From positions 248,001-312,000 of the forward strand of contig NZ_JBEWYP010000001.1 in NCBI RefSeq assembly GCF_040566555.1: a DNA stretch of 64,000 nt, read 5' to 3'. Below are positions 10,701 to 16,733 of this stretch, piece after piece. Source of the stretch: Sediminicola sp040566555 (lineage in GTDB: Bacteria; Bacteroidota; Bacteroidia; Flavobacteriales; Flavobacteriaceae). A model generated the notes under the pieces. The model was not told where the DNA came from and did not search any database. It was given only the letters and a program-made list of their open reading frames with translations. Numbering within the stretch: position 1 is the stretch's first letter; each line of letters opens with the position of its first letter. The position numbers and the translations under genes are program-made.

Positions 10701-13228
10701 GGCGCTCCTCCAGGATACACTAAAGTATATCTATAGTTGCCCCAACCTCCAGTTGCATTGGCCACTACCCTACCGATATTACTGTTCTGACAGTTCATGG
10801 CTGTTACTGTTCCCCCTAAAGCGATAGGGGTAGCAGGCTCTGTGATCGTAAATGAGGTAGAATCGGTACAACCCGTATCCACATCTGCTACATTAATAAC
10901 GTATACACCAGCCCCTGAGGGTGGTAATACTACCTCACCTGCATTTTGTGGGGCACTTTCTGCTCCACCATTAATATTATAGGTATAATTATTTGAAAAT
11001 CCATCTATCAGAAAGGTTCCTGTACCATCCGATCCTCCCGAACATACTCTGGTATCCCCTCCTGCCTTGACTCTAGCTCTAATGGAACTAATATTGGCCG
11101 GCGTATAACTGCTTGTATAGGTACATCCATTAATATCTGTAACCCTAAATTGGTAAGCCGTAGCAGTATTTAAACCAATAAAAGTATTGCTGCCGCCATT
11201 ATCCACAATAGGTGCCGGACTTATAATTTCATACTTTGCAATAGCAAAACTGCTGGTTACCGTTAATTGTACATCTGCTGTCCCCGCTCCACAATTTACA
11301 TTGCTCTGGGCAAAGGCAATCCCTGTTGGAGGGGCAACATCTGTAATTGTTATGGATGGTAATTGCACCCGACATCCACCGGAATCCCTAATTATAGGAA
11401 TATAGGTGCCAGGGGCAAGATTATTATAAAGGGTTTGGGTTGTAAAGTTTGCTGGGGCATCTCCAGAAATACTAAAGACGTATCCACTACCAGAACCTCC
11501 AGAAAAAGGGCCTTGGAATTCTATAGATCCTCCAATGGTACCTCCTGTGCCATCACAGGTCCTATCTGCCAATTTAACGGCTGTACCATTAATAGCGCCC
11601 GTTGTGGTTACCGTTACTGTATTGGGTAATGTGAGAATACAATCAAAGCCACCTTGTTGGTAGCGTACTTGCATATTGTTATAGGTTCCTGCGGGCACCG
11701 ATAATTGGGTATTGGTACTCCATGTACCGGCGGGGGTAGCTCTAAAAGAAAGATTATACCCTTTACCATCTATAACATTGAAATTTATTTTGGCCCCACC
11801 ATTACTACAGGTGCCATTTACTCCGCTTGCCGTAACATCTGGCGGTGTAAGCACCTCTACATCGGCAGAAGCGGTAATGGTACACCCATTACTATCGGTG
11901 ATAAAAAAATCATAGGAACCTGGAGAGGTTACCGTATATGTTGTGGATCCGGTATACGCTGGACTCACCGTAGCGCCACCGTTTACTGTAAATGTATAAG
12001 GAGCTGTTCCTCCTGAGGTTCTGACTGTGATATCAACACTGGCCACGCTGCACCCAAAACTATTGTTCACCTCCGTAGAGGCGCTCAAGGCAACAATACC
12101 ACTACCTATAATAATAGGATTTCCATTGATATCAAAACTCTCAGTTGGCGGTGGAATACCATTTGCAGGATCCCCTTTACACTGTTGGGTCTCTACCCTA
12201 ACACTATAAGTACCAAAACCAACGGCACTAAAAACATAGCTATTGGCAGCAATAAAAGATGTAAACTCTTGAGGCACCCCATTGGAATCCAATAAGGTGT
12301 ATTTAAATGGCCCTGGAACATTATTGGCTACAACGGTTATACTTCCGGTATCGCCACTACACTGGGCATCAACAAAAGTGACGTCAATATCCATATCCCT
12401 TTGTTCAATTACAATGGGCTCATAAGGATACTCACATGTATTGGAGGTATTTTGAAGTCGAGCTTTAACTACATAAGTTCCTGGTAGTAAATTGTCAAAT
12501 ATGGGACCTTGATAAGGTCCAAAACCACTACCGCTATTAATGCTGTACTCATAAGCACTGGATAAGTTGGTAATTTGGATTCTTCCAGGAGCACCACATA
12601 TAAAGTTACGTTTTACGTAGGTCTGGGTAATGGTACTCTTTTTAACCTTGAAATAATAATAAGGCCCTGATCCATTTACACGGACTCTAAAGCCCGCCCC
12701 TGTTGAGGAGTTGATGGTACTGGCATTAATATTAAAGTTGGAGCTGCTGCTTACTACACTCCAACAACTGGCCGTAGTATTGGCACATTCAGTGTTCACA
12801 TCAAATACACAGCTACCACTAGGATTAAATCGTTCCCATTGGTAACTACTATAGGCAGCCTGTAAGGTCACTACCCGGTTATCAAAATCACCACAAAGGT
12901 TGTACCGTACCATGGTGCTACCGTCATTACTACAGGTAACCGTTTCATCACCATTGGTAATAATTGTCGAGAACATGGCAGTACTTGCAAATATTCCTTC
13001 GGCCCTATTGGACTCAGTAGATAAATTTGTGGATGTTGTTATTTTATCAGAATTGGCAATTGTTTCATCTTCCAAAGAAGCTGAATGGTCATGATCTAAA
13101 TTATAGACTGGGAGAATATCGGTAATAAGATGATGGACTTTGTAATTTGCCAATGCTGAGGTACATACAACCGATAACGCGATCAGCAGTATGGCATACA
13201 TAAGATGCCTTGGATTTCTTGGTAGCAT
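4709..13228 (-). CDS. Giant SprB-like surface adhesin with T9SS type-B sorting domain
   Basis: 2839 residues in one uninterrupted frame. Residues 1-27 are a Sec signal peptide (hydrophobic core MYAILLIALSVVCTSALA). From about residue 260 the protein is built of roughly 28 modules of about 85-90 residues resembling SprB repeats (PF13573). Each follows the pattern C-x(4-8)-G-x-I-x-V near the start, a GGxxPYxY-like strand, then G(T/S)Y and DxxGC. The last about 90 residues match the gliding-motility-associated C-terminal domain TIGR04131: MPNFFTPDGDNMNEVW, then VKIYDRYGRVV and GWDGKYEGKEVPTGDYWY. Such proteins are secreted by the type IX system and displayed at the cell surface, usually with an SprF/PorP-like partner, which is absent here. 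Likely role is adhesion or gliding (family inference). The gene is monocistronic. Confidence 0.9.
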   Translation of the reverse strand: MLPRNPRHLMYAILLIALSVVCTSALANYKVHHLITDILPVYNLDHDHSASLEDETIANSDKITTSTNLSTESNRAEGIFASTAMFSTIITNGDETVTCSNDGSTMVRYNLCGDFDNRVVTLQAAYSSYQWERFNPSGSCVFDVNTECANTTASCWSVVSSSSNFNINASTINSSTGAGFRVRVNGSGPYYYFKVKKSTITQTYVKRNFICGAPGRIQITNLSSAYEYSINSGSGFGPYQGPIFDNLLPGTYVVKARLQNTSNTCEYPYEPIVIEQRDMDIDVTFVDAQCSGDTGSITVVANNVPGPFKYTLLDSNGVPQEFTSFIAANSYVFSAVGFGTYSVRVETQQCKGDPANGIPPPTESFDINGNPIIIGSGIVALSASTEVNNSFGCSVASVDITVRTSGGTAPYTFTVNGGATVSPAYTGSTTYTVTSPGSYDFFITDSNGCTITASADVEVLTPPDVTASGVNGTCSNGGAKINFNVIDGKGYNLSFRATPAGTWSTNTQLSVPAGTYNNMQVRYQQGGFDCILTLPNTVTVTTTGAINGTAVKLADRTCDGTGGTIGGSIEFQGPFSGGSGSGYVFSISGDAPANFTTQTLYNNLAPGTYIPIIRDSGGCRVQLPSITITDVAPPTGIAFAQSNVNCGAGTADVQLTVTSSFAIAKYEIISPAPIVDNGGSNTFIGLNTATAYQFRVTDINGCTYTSSYTPANISSIRARVKAGGDTRVCSGGSDGTGTFLIDGFSNNYTYNINGGAESAPQNAGEVVLPPSGAGVYVINVADVDTGCTDSTSFTITEPATPIALGGTVTAMNCQNSNIGRVVANATGGWGNYRYTLVYPGGAPIVGPRTNRTFGNLSTPGTYNLSVTDAEGCSATFSFTLTPLSSPTISLDAATDYCYVPSTGATVVVNAAGGTPGYQYRINGGALQASTTFAGLTPGSYSVEVFDANNCSSQLNVTINPQLRVTTTIATDIPCGGADGSIRVEATNGYLVGAGPKSYEVIYDDGVTVTTSPSTPLVTNVFFYNTNASGTYIFRITDNEGCIAESNPLVLEPPLAIEATATATPASCGQANNGIATITPDATIGVPPYVISFDGGPFTSQTTYSNLTAAATYNYIVRDSRGCETIGKTVTIPTDGTPPPDATVAPVDATCGAGVVEGSIQITGVTDGVADFTYILQDQFGVELDRIGPTASTVETFANVIPGNYTVITIDRYGCNDIDNVTVIQTTVDVVPVAQSPLVCSATGFSNTVDIVGGTGPFEIRLVEVPANAFVSPNSPPRRHTFNGLQYGVSFTVEVSDLGTGCTYLDIIDPIEGPNLLDVTATSTAGFCDANRNGQISYTVTGLTGPGIRIELVNSDTGASQVIVSDPGFIGAVYSNTYETLPGNYQIVATDLGDDCTDAAAITINQNLPSIFILQDDPANCNADGQFTVQGYGGAGGPYEYAYIPQGDTPDFDGTATPADLSDDFTTQTTASRPAGNYEIYVRDSSGCISFGIGQIVQLDPPLPAPTIAVINQCDNTATSFQIDVTMPAGVDTPRFTLGGVTQFGTPNTTTFFVSTPGFYTIDVIDANGCTSTGIAEVFEFVSASGGFTTMPTCNNLDGTISVVTDGGSDDFTYQLQDGTGANIGAPIVGDRNAGVFPGVGPGSYKVLVVDNIVSDGTGNCFFLVDNIFLDNPTLPVISAILDLNVSCAGDNNGSIDVILTSGSDVDTPITYNLVDFDTRALLASNNSGSFPNLAPRRYEVEVITERNCMDQTGLVDITEPLPFSISASAPDFSCEVGANRFSSTTITVSIVDPGTAAGGYQYSLTGFGNYQSSNLFEIIDNGAPQDFTIYAIDGNGCQTTFVLPTINPPTDVVPTLSVIRDLDCRDPEQVRIDVVGTTSFTVTTNSVVPVAPVVVVGNSFALVDLPAAGDYLFEITDNIGGCTYPLPKHTVEEPQAPTVVISEAKPIQCFGVDDGEMSITVTDYIGNYTYNVYSSLDLTASISLATGSFHTANNPETITGLPGGNFYVVVTSDDLPYCSGNSNVATIRSPNGPLVLSALELGNVSCDDNLGKIQASAQGGWDTAPYDFSLAIESPAGSGIFVSVAPFGANNEFENLSSGNYRVTVRDVEGCETSIDIQLFPIAPIVAGIREPQALICPGGNNAVLEAYDTTTGTILTALAGASGGVPGAGYKYRLLYLGSNDNTNIVSTGGLQDAPTFGGLSGGYISAGWYAIEISSGFACVGVTVPYFVNPPPPIDPKLVQVQAPGCGGQGQIRLSVENPEVGYVYEYRAFNALPTDPYIDMAGTSVLITVGPGFYQYDIRKKDVSGLNVCNSVRSQGITLVNAENVDLVLNLPDDISCASELDGRIESFAAGGVGNYQFQLWVGDPGDPFAPNASATLFRPTQNDGTFESLPEGNDYYVSVISGVTCGDVKGPLVILRPEPIQLTAVPNAVSCNGLSDGSIEIDVQSGGVGLLQFAISPNFNEFFSEPTTPGQFVFDDLDAGTYEILILDEKGCSEKRTLTVLEPAVLNVSSIETPETCINAMDGSAQLTITGGTPFVDPVTLQTYYETSLNSSDPADFVRNDALFFDNLVGGDTYVAFVRDARGCETNVVMPIIIGVDLTAEALPEYGCEGIFPNSTVTVEMQDPSVLSRLLFSLDVDDITLADTNYTFGDLPPGDHIVYLYHENGCSTSVSFTIDAYDPLTLEAIKTGPNEITATAAGGFGNYEYFFQGHSSGDNNVFTLNMDATVTIRVVDEQGCSVTITIPFDFTGVLEMPNFFTPDGDNMNEVWAPGNRELFPNVEVKIYDRYGRVVAILDQVKGWDGKYEGKEVPTGDYWYVVNANDADKQQYVGHFTLFR

Positions 13229-13347
13229 AGGTTAAGTCTTTTTTAAGAATATATTCGATTTGGGATCTTGAATATTCTTTGGTGTAATTGTTTTTGCTTA
13301 TAAAATCTATTTATCTTTAAACATTAATTCTATTCCTTCTATTATTA

Positions 13348-13363
13348 ATCTTAACGTTAAGAT
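13348..13363 (+). promoter_or_regulatory. 16-bp palindrome abutting the start codon of the sugar dehydrogenase
   Basis: ATCTTAACGTTAAGAT is a perfect palindrome whose last base directly precedes the ATG at 13364. It could be an operator or a hairpin that controls translation initiation. Function is inference. Confidence 0.4.
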
Positions 13364-14485
13364 ATGAAAATTAGTATTGTATTTCTCTATTTATTCGTTG
13401 TAATGACAACCATTTCTTGCGGACAAGAACCTGAAAACAAGGCTAAAACCGCAGAGAATATAGCCTTTACCGTTGAAACGGTAGTTGATGGTATTTCTAT
13501 TCCATGGGGCATGGTTATGCTCCCAGATGGTGCTTTTTTGATCACCGATAAATCTGGAGAACTCATCCATTTTAAGGATGGGAAGAAAACAAGTGTAGAA
13601 AATGTTCCTGAGGTTTATGTGCGGGGACAGGGTGGACTTTTAGATATAGAATTGCATCCAAATTATGAAGAAAATGGATGGATCTATATTTCCTATGCTT
13701 CATCGGAAGGTGAAGAAAAAGGTGGACATACTGCCGTAATGAGGGCAAAATTGAAAGATTTTAAATTGGTGGACAACCAGTTATTATACAAAGCCACTCC
13801 GAACACCACGGCCGGACAACATTTTGGATCCCGATTGGAATTTGATAATGATGGTTATTTATTCTTTTCCATTGGAGAACGTGGGGATAGGGATGTAAAC
13901 CCACAGGATATTAAACGGGATGGCGGTAAAATCTATAGGATTAAGGATGATGGAAGCATCCCGGCAGATAATCCTTTTGTGAATGAAGCAGGAGCAAAAA
14001 AAGCCATTTACAGTTATGGACATAGAAATCCCCAAGGTTTGATAAAACACCCGCAAACAGGTGAAATGTGGGATCATGAACATGGACCTAGAGGTGGGGA
14101 TGAAATCAATATCATTCAAAAGGGCAAAAATTATGGATGGCCAGTTATTACGTATGGCATCAATTATAGTGGCACCCCAATTACCGATAAAACCGAAATG
14201 GAAGGAATGGAACAACCCATCCATTACTGGGTACCCTCTATTGCCCCCAGTGGTATGGTGATGGTCACCTCAGATAAATACCCCAACTGGAAAGGCAATT
14301 TACTGGTGGGCTCCCTTGTATTCCAATACTTGGAAAGATTGGCCATGGAAGGGGAAAAAGTGGTCTATCGTGAAAAGCTTTTGGAAGATATAGGTAGGGT
14401 TAGAAGTGTCTACCAAGCCCCGGACGGATTTATTTATATAGGCGTTGAGGGCAAAGGAATACTGAAGCTCGTTCCTTCTGAATAG
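13364..14485 (+). CDS. PQQ-dependent sugar dehydrogenase family lipoprotein (GSDH/YliI-like)
   Basis: 373 residues. The N-terminus MKISIVFLYLFVVMTTISC is a lipoprotein signal with lipobox TISC, so the mature protein starts at Cys19 and is membrane anchored in the periplasm or at the surface. The rest is a six-bladed glucose/sorbosone dehydrogenase propeller (PF07995). Typical segments are IPWGMVMLPDG, GGLLDIELHPNY, SIGERGDRD, YGHRNPQG (the His-Arg pair near PQQ), EHGPRGGDE and NYGWPVITYG. It is close to soluble aldose sugar dehydrogenases, which oxidise aldoses with PQQ. The small cytochrome c gene 88 bases downstream could receive the electrons. The true substrate is unknown, and some family members are not proven enzymes. 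Confidence 0.88.
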   Translation: MKISIVFLYLFVVMTTISCGQEPENKAKTAENIAFTVETVVDGISIPWGMVMLPDGAFLITDKSGELIHFKDGKKTSVENVPEVYVRGQGGLLDIELHPNYEENGWIYISYASSEGEEKGGHTAVMRAKLKDFKLVDNQLLYKATPNTTAGQHFGSRLEFDNDGYLFFSIGERGDRDVNPQDIKRDGGKIYRIKDDGSIPADNPFVNEAGAKKAIYSYGHRNPQGLIKHPQTGEMWDHEHGPRGGDEINIIQKGKNYGWPVITYGINYSGTPITDKTEMEGMEQPIHYWVPSIAPSGMVMVTSDKYPNWKGNLLVGSLVFQYLERLAMEGEKVVYREKLLEDIGRVRSVYQAPDGFIYIGVEGKGILKLVPSE

Positions 14486-14573
14486 TTTTGACCTCGTGCT
14501 AAAGCCATAATCCATTTGATTACAGGTATTCAAATAGCACACTATTTTTACATCAATTAAAATTCATTAAAAA

Positions 14574-14978
14574 ATGAAAGTTCTATTAGTTGTTTATATA
14601 TCCATAGTGCTCCTATTGGCCAATACCCTATTTCAGGACAATAAGCTAAAAGAAAGTATGGAACGTGGGAGCGAGATCTATGCCGATTTTTGTGTTACCT
14701 GTCATTTGACAAAAGGAGAAGGGGTTCCCTATACATTTCCACTTTTGGCAAAATCGGATTATTTGATGAACAATAGGAAGGAAAGTATCCGAGGGATCAA
14801 ATATGGACAAAGGGGTGAAATTGTGGTCAATGGAAAAACATATAACAACACCATGATGCCCATGGGGCTCACGGATGATGAGGTGGCCGATGTGATGAAT
14901 TACATCACCAATTCCTGGGGCAATAAGAATGATAAAATGGTTACCGAAGAAGAGGTTGCCGCAATCGGAAAAAGGTAG
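14574..14978 (+). CDS. Small class I cytochrome c
   Basis: 134 residues. An N-terminal hydrophobic segment (about 3-18) serves as signal peptide or anchor. The haem motif CVTCH is at about residues 41-45, and the distal Met ligand is likely in NTMMPMGLTDDEVADVMNYI, the standard end of a cytochrome c domain (PF13442/PF00034). It carries one haem. It follows the sugar dehydrogenase in the same direction, which suggests it passes electrons from that enzyme to the respiratory chain (inference from context). Its stop codon is only two bases from the convergent murQ stop, with no terminator between them. Confidence 0.9.
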   Translation: MKVLLVVYISIVLLLANTLFQDNKLKESMERGSEIYADFCVTCHLTKGEGVPYTFPLLAKSDYLMNNRKESIRGIKYGQRGEIVVNGKTYNNTMMPMGLTDDEVADVMNYITNSWGNKNDKMVTEEEVAAIGKR

Positions 14979-14980
14979 TC

Positions 14981-15796
14981 CTATTTTTGATAAGCGTCTA
15001 TAGCCTTTTTAACGGAGCCGTGCTGTTGCAATAATCGTTCTGCATCGTCATAAGGGATTTCCAAAGCTTCCACCAGATATCGGGTACCACGATCTACCAA
15101 TTTCTTGTTGCTGAGTTGCATGTTCACCATTTTGTTGCCCTTTACCCTGCCAATTTTAATCATTAGGGCAGTAGAGAGCATATTGAGCACCAATTTCTGT
15201 GATGTGCCGCTTTTCATTCTCGTACTTCCGGTAACAAATTCAGGTCCCACATTAACAGCTATAGGTATTTCCACGGCAGTGGTCAATGGGGATCCGGGAT
15301 TATTGGTGATGCAACCCGTAAGCAAGCCATTATTCATTGCAGCTGCCACTCCTCCCAATACATAAGGGGTTGTCCCAGAAGCGGCGATACCTATTACGGT
15401 GTCGTTCACTATAGGCTTATGAGCCTCCAAATCTTTCCAGGCTTGTTGGGTATCATCTTCTGCACCTTCCACGGCCTTTCTTATAGCACTATCTCCCCCT
15501 GCAATAATTCCTATCACCCTATCATGGGGCATCCCAAAAGTTGGTGGAATCTCAGAAGCATCCAATATCCCTAACCGGCCGCTGGTACCAGCACCAATGT
15601 AGAATAATCTACCTCCTTTTTCGAAGCGAAGGGCCATTGCATCCACAAGTTTTGTTATCTGGGGAATGGTCATCTCTACTGCAGCTGCCACCTTCTTATC
15701 CTCAGCATTCATGCTTTTCAAAATAGACGTTGTCTCCATCTGTTCCAGACTATCATAGTGTGAGGATTCCTCTGTAATTTTGTTGTAATTGGACAT
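14981..15796 (-). CDS. murQ: N-acetylmuramic acid 6-phosphate etherase
   Basis: 271 residues. It cleaves the lactyl ether of MurNAc-6-P to give GlcNAc-6-P and D-lactate in the cytosol. The SIS fold is evident: GAGTSGRLGILDASEIPPTF near residue 69, IAGGDSAIRKAVEGAEDD, AASGTTPYVLGG, and VGPEFVTGSTRMKSGTSQK, which is the MurQ/GCKR signature. The catalytic acid is expected at the Glu in VEGAEDD and the SEIPPT region. It is slightly shorter than the about 300 residues of E. coli MurQ because the C-terminus is trimmed. It lies two bases downstream of the DeoR-type regulator and is probably co-transcribed with it, diverging from nagB-ampG-nagZ-anmK. Together these form a peptidoglycan-recycling set. 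Confidence 0.95.
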   Translation of the reverse strand: MSNYNKITEESSHYDSLEQMETTSILKSMNAEDKKVAAAVEMTIPQITKLVDAMALRFEKGGRLFYIGAGTSGRLGILDASEIPPTFGMPHDRVIGIIAGGDSAIRKAVEGAEDDTQQAWKDLEAHKPIVNDTVIGIAASGTTPYVLGGVAAAMNNGLLTGCITNNPGSPLTTAVEIPIAVNVGPEFVTGSTRMKSGTSQKLVLNMLSTALMIKIGRVKGNKMVNMQLSNKKLVDRGTRYLVEALEIPYDDAERLLQQHGSVKKAIDAYQK

Positions 15797-15798
15797 GG

Positions 15799-16548
15799 TT
15801 ATAGTAAGTGGATATCGTGGTTTCTAAAAGAGTCTAATTGTTTGTTCTCTGGATTTAATTCCGTAATCATAATGTTTACTGAATTTATATCACAGGTTTT
15901 GTATCGATGCTGGGAGTTTAATTTCTCCGAGATGCACAAAAGTACCGATTTTTTTGAAGCGTCCATAACCGCTTTTTTCACCTGAACAATATCCCAATCG
16001 AACTCGGTCAGCCCAAAGGCAGCATCCACATAACCAGTACCTATAAAACCATAATCCACCTTAATTTGGGATAGATTGTACACCGTGCTCGCCCCTATCG
16101 CCATTTGGGCATCTTTGGATAATTGTCCGCCTACAAAAATAACTTCAATATTGGCTTTGTTCAATAACTCCAAAGCAACAGGCAAACTATGCGTAAAACA
16201 GGTAAGCTGCATTTTAGAAGGGATAGCCCTAGCCAATTCCAGACATGTGGTACCCCCATCTATAAATATTACACTCCCCTCCTTAATAAGTCGTACTGCC
16301 TTTTCGGCAATCACTGTCTTTTCGGTCAAGGCGTAAGTGTTGTCGTTTTTAGGAGTGTAGTTGGTAAAGCCCAAAGCTATGGCACCACCGTGAACCTTTT
16401 TGAGTTTCCCTTCCGCGTCCAATTCCTTCACGTCCCTTCGTACAGTATCAATAGAGACATTAAGATTTTCAGCAATGTCGGTCAGCAGCACCCTATTGTG
16501 CAAGACCACTTCGGTTAATATGGTTCTTTGGCGTTCTTCTTTTAACAA
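15799..16548 (-). CDS. DeoR-family transcriptional regulator of the amino-sugar/recycling genes
   Basis: 249 residues from a TTG start at 16548 (LKEERQRTIL, the usual beginning of DeoR proteins), with AAGGA five bases upstream. The frame stays open to an earlier TTG at 16578, but that TTG is the end of a -7 promoter box (16576-16583), so it should not be translated. Residues about 5-58 form the DeoR helix-turn-helix (VLLTDIAENLNVSIDTVRRDVKELD). About 75-235 form the DeoRC sensor domain (GGTTCLELA, VGGQLSKD, GTGYVDAAFGLTEFD), which usually binds a sugar phosphate. Operon partner is murQ. It probably binds the inverted repeats in the divergent promoter region. Effector unknown, GlcNAc-6-P or GlcN-6-P being plausible. 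Confidence 0.88.
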   Translation of the reverse strand: MLKEERQRTILTEVVLHNRVLLTDIAENLNVSIDTVRRDVKELDAEGKLKKVHGGAIALGFTNYTPKNDNTYALTEKTVIAEKAVRLIKEGSVIFIDGGTTCLELARAIPSKMQLTCFTHSLPVALELLNKANIEVIFVGGQLSKDAQMAIGASTVYNLSQIKVDYGFIGTGYVDAAFGLTEFDWDIVQVKKAVMDASKKSVLLCISEKLNSQHRYKTCDINSVNIMITELNPENKQLDSFRNHDIHLL

Positions 16549-16575
16549 AATATCCTTTTTTTTATTTGAATTCAG

Positions 16576-16583
16576 CAAAGATA
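16576..16583 (-). promoter_or_regulatory. -7 promoter box of the deoR-murQ unit
   Basis: TATCTTTG on the minus strand matches TAnnTTTG. It ends 27 bases before the proposed TTG start at 16548. Confidence 0.6.
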
Positions 16584-16593
16584 TAGATTTATA

Positions 16594-16671
16594 TTTTATG
16601 CTGTTTTATATTGTTATAAAAACAAATATACATCAATAACAGCACAATACTGCATTAATTACAGCATAAAA
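16594..16671. promoter_or_regulatory. Inverted repeat TTTTATGCTGT ... ACAGCATAAAA, probable DeoR operator
   Basis: TTTTATGCTGT (16594-16604) and ACAGCATAAAA (16661-16671) are perfect reverse complements, one near each of the two divergent promoters. Further half-site-like copies lie between and beside them (AACAGCA 16638-16644, AAGCATAA near 16672). DeoR proteins often bind such spaced repeats and loop DNA, so this is the likely site for the adjacent regulator. Confidence 0.6.
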
Positions 16672-16694
16672 AAGCATAATTTAATTTATTTGCT

Positions 16695-16702
16695 TATATT
16701 TG
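16695..16702 (+). promoter_or_regulatory. -7 promoter box of the nagB operon
   Basis: TATATTTG matches TAnnTTTG, ending 31 bases before the ATG at 16734 and 23 bases after the ACAGCATAAAA half-site. Confidence 0.65.
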
Positions 16703-16733
16703 CCGTGCTTATCACCATTTAAAAACACGTCCC

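Noticed and set aside
4655..12016. Several plus-strand open frames of 60-140 codons inside the adhesin gene
   Set aside because: They are antisense to a continuous 2839-codon frame with a clear domain pattern, and their peptides are low-complexity reflections of the repeats.
14976..14983. Possible missing terminator or overlap between cytochrome c and murQ
   Set aside because: Convergent genes two bases apart are common in compact genomes; without a hairpin there is nothing more to claim.
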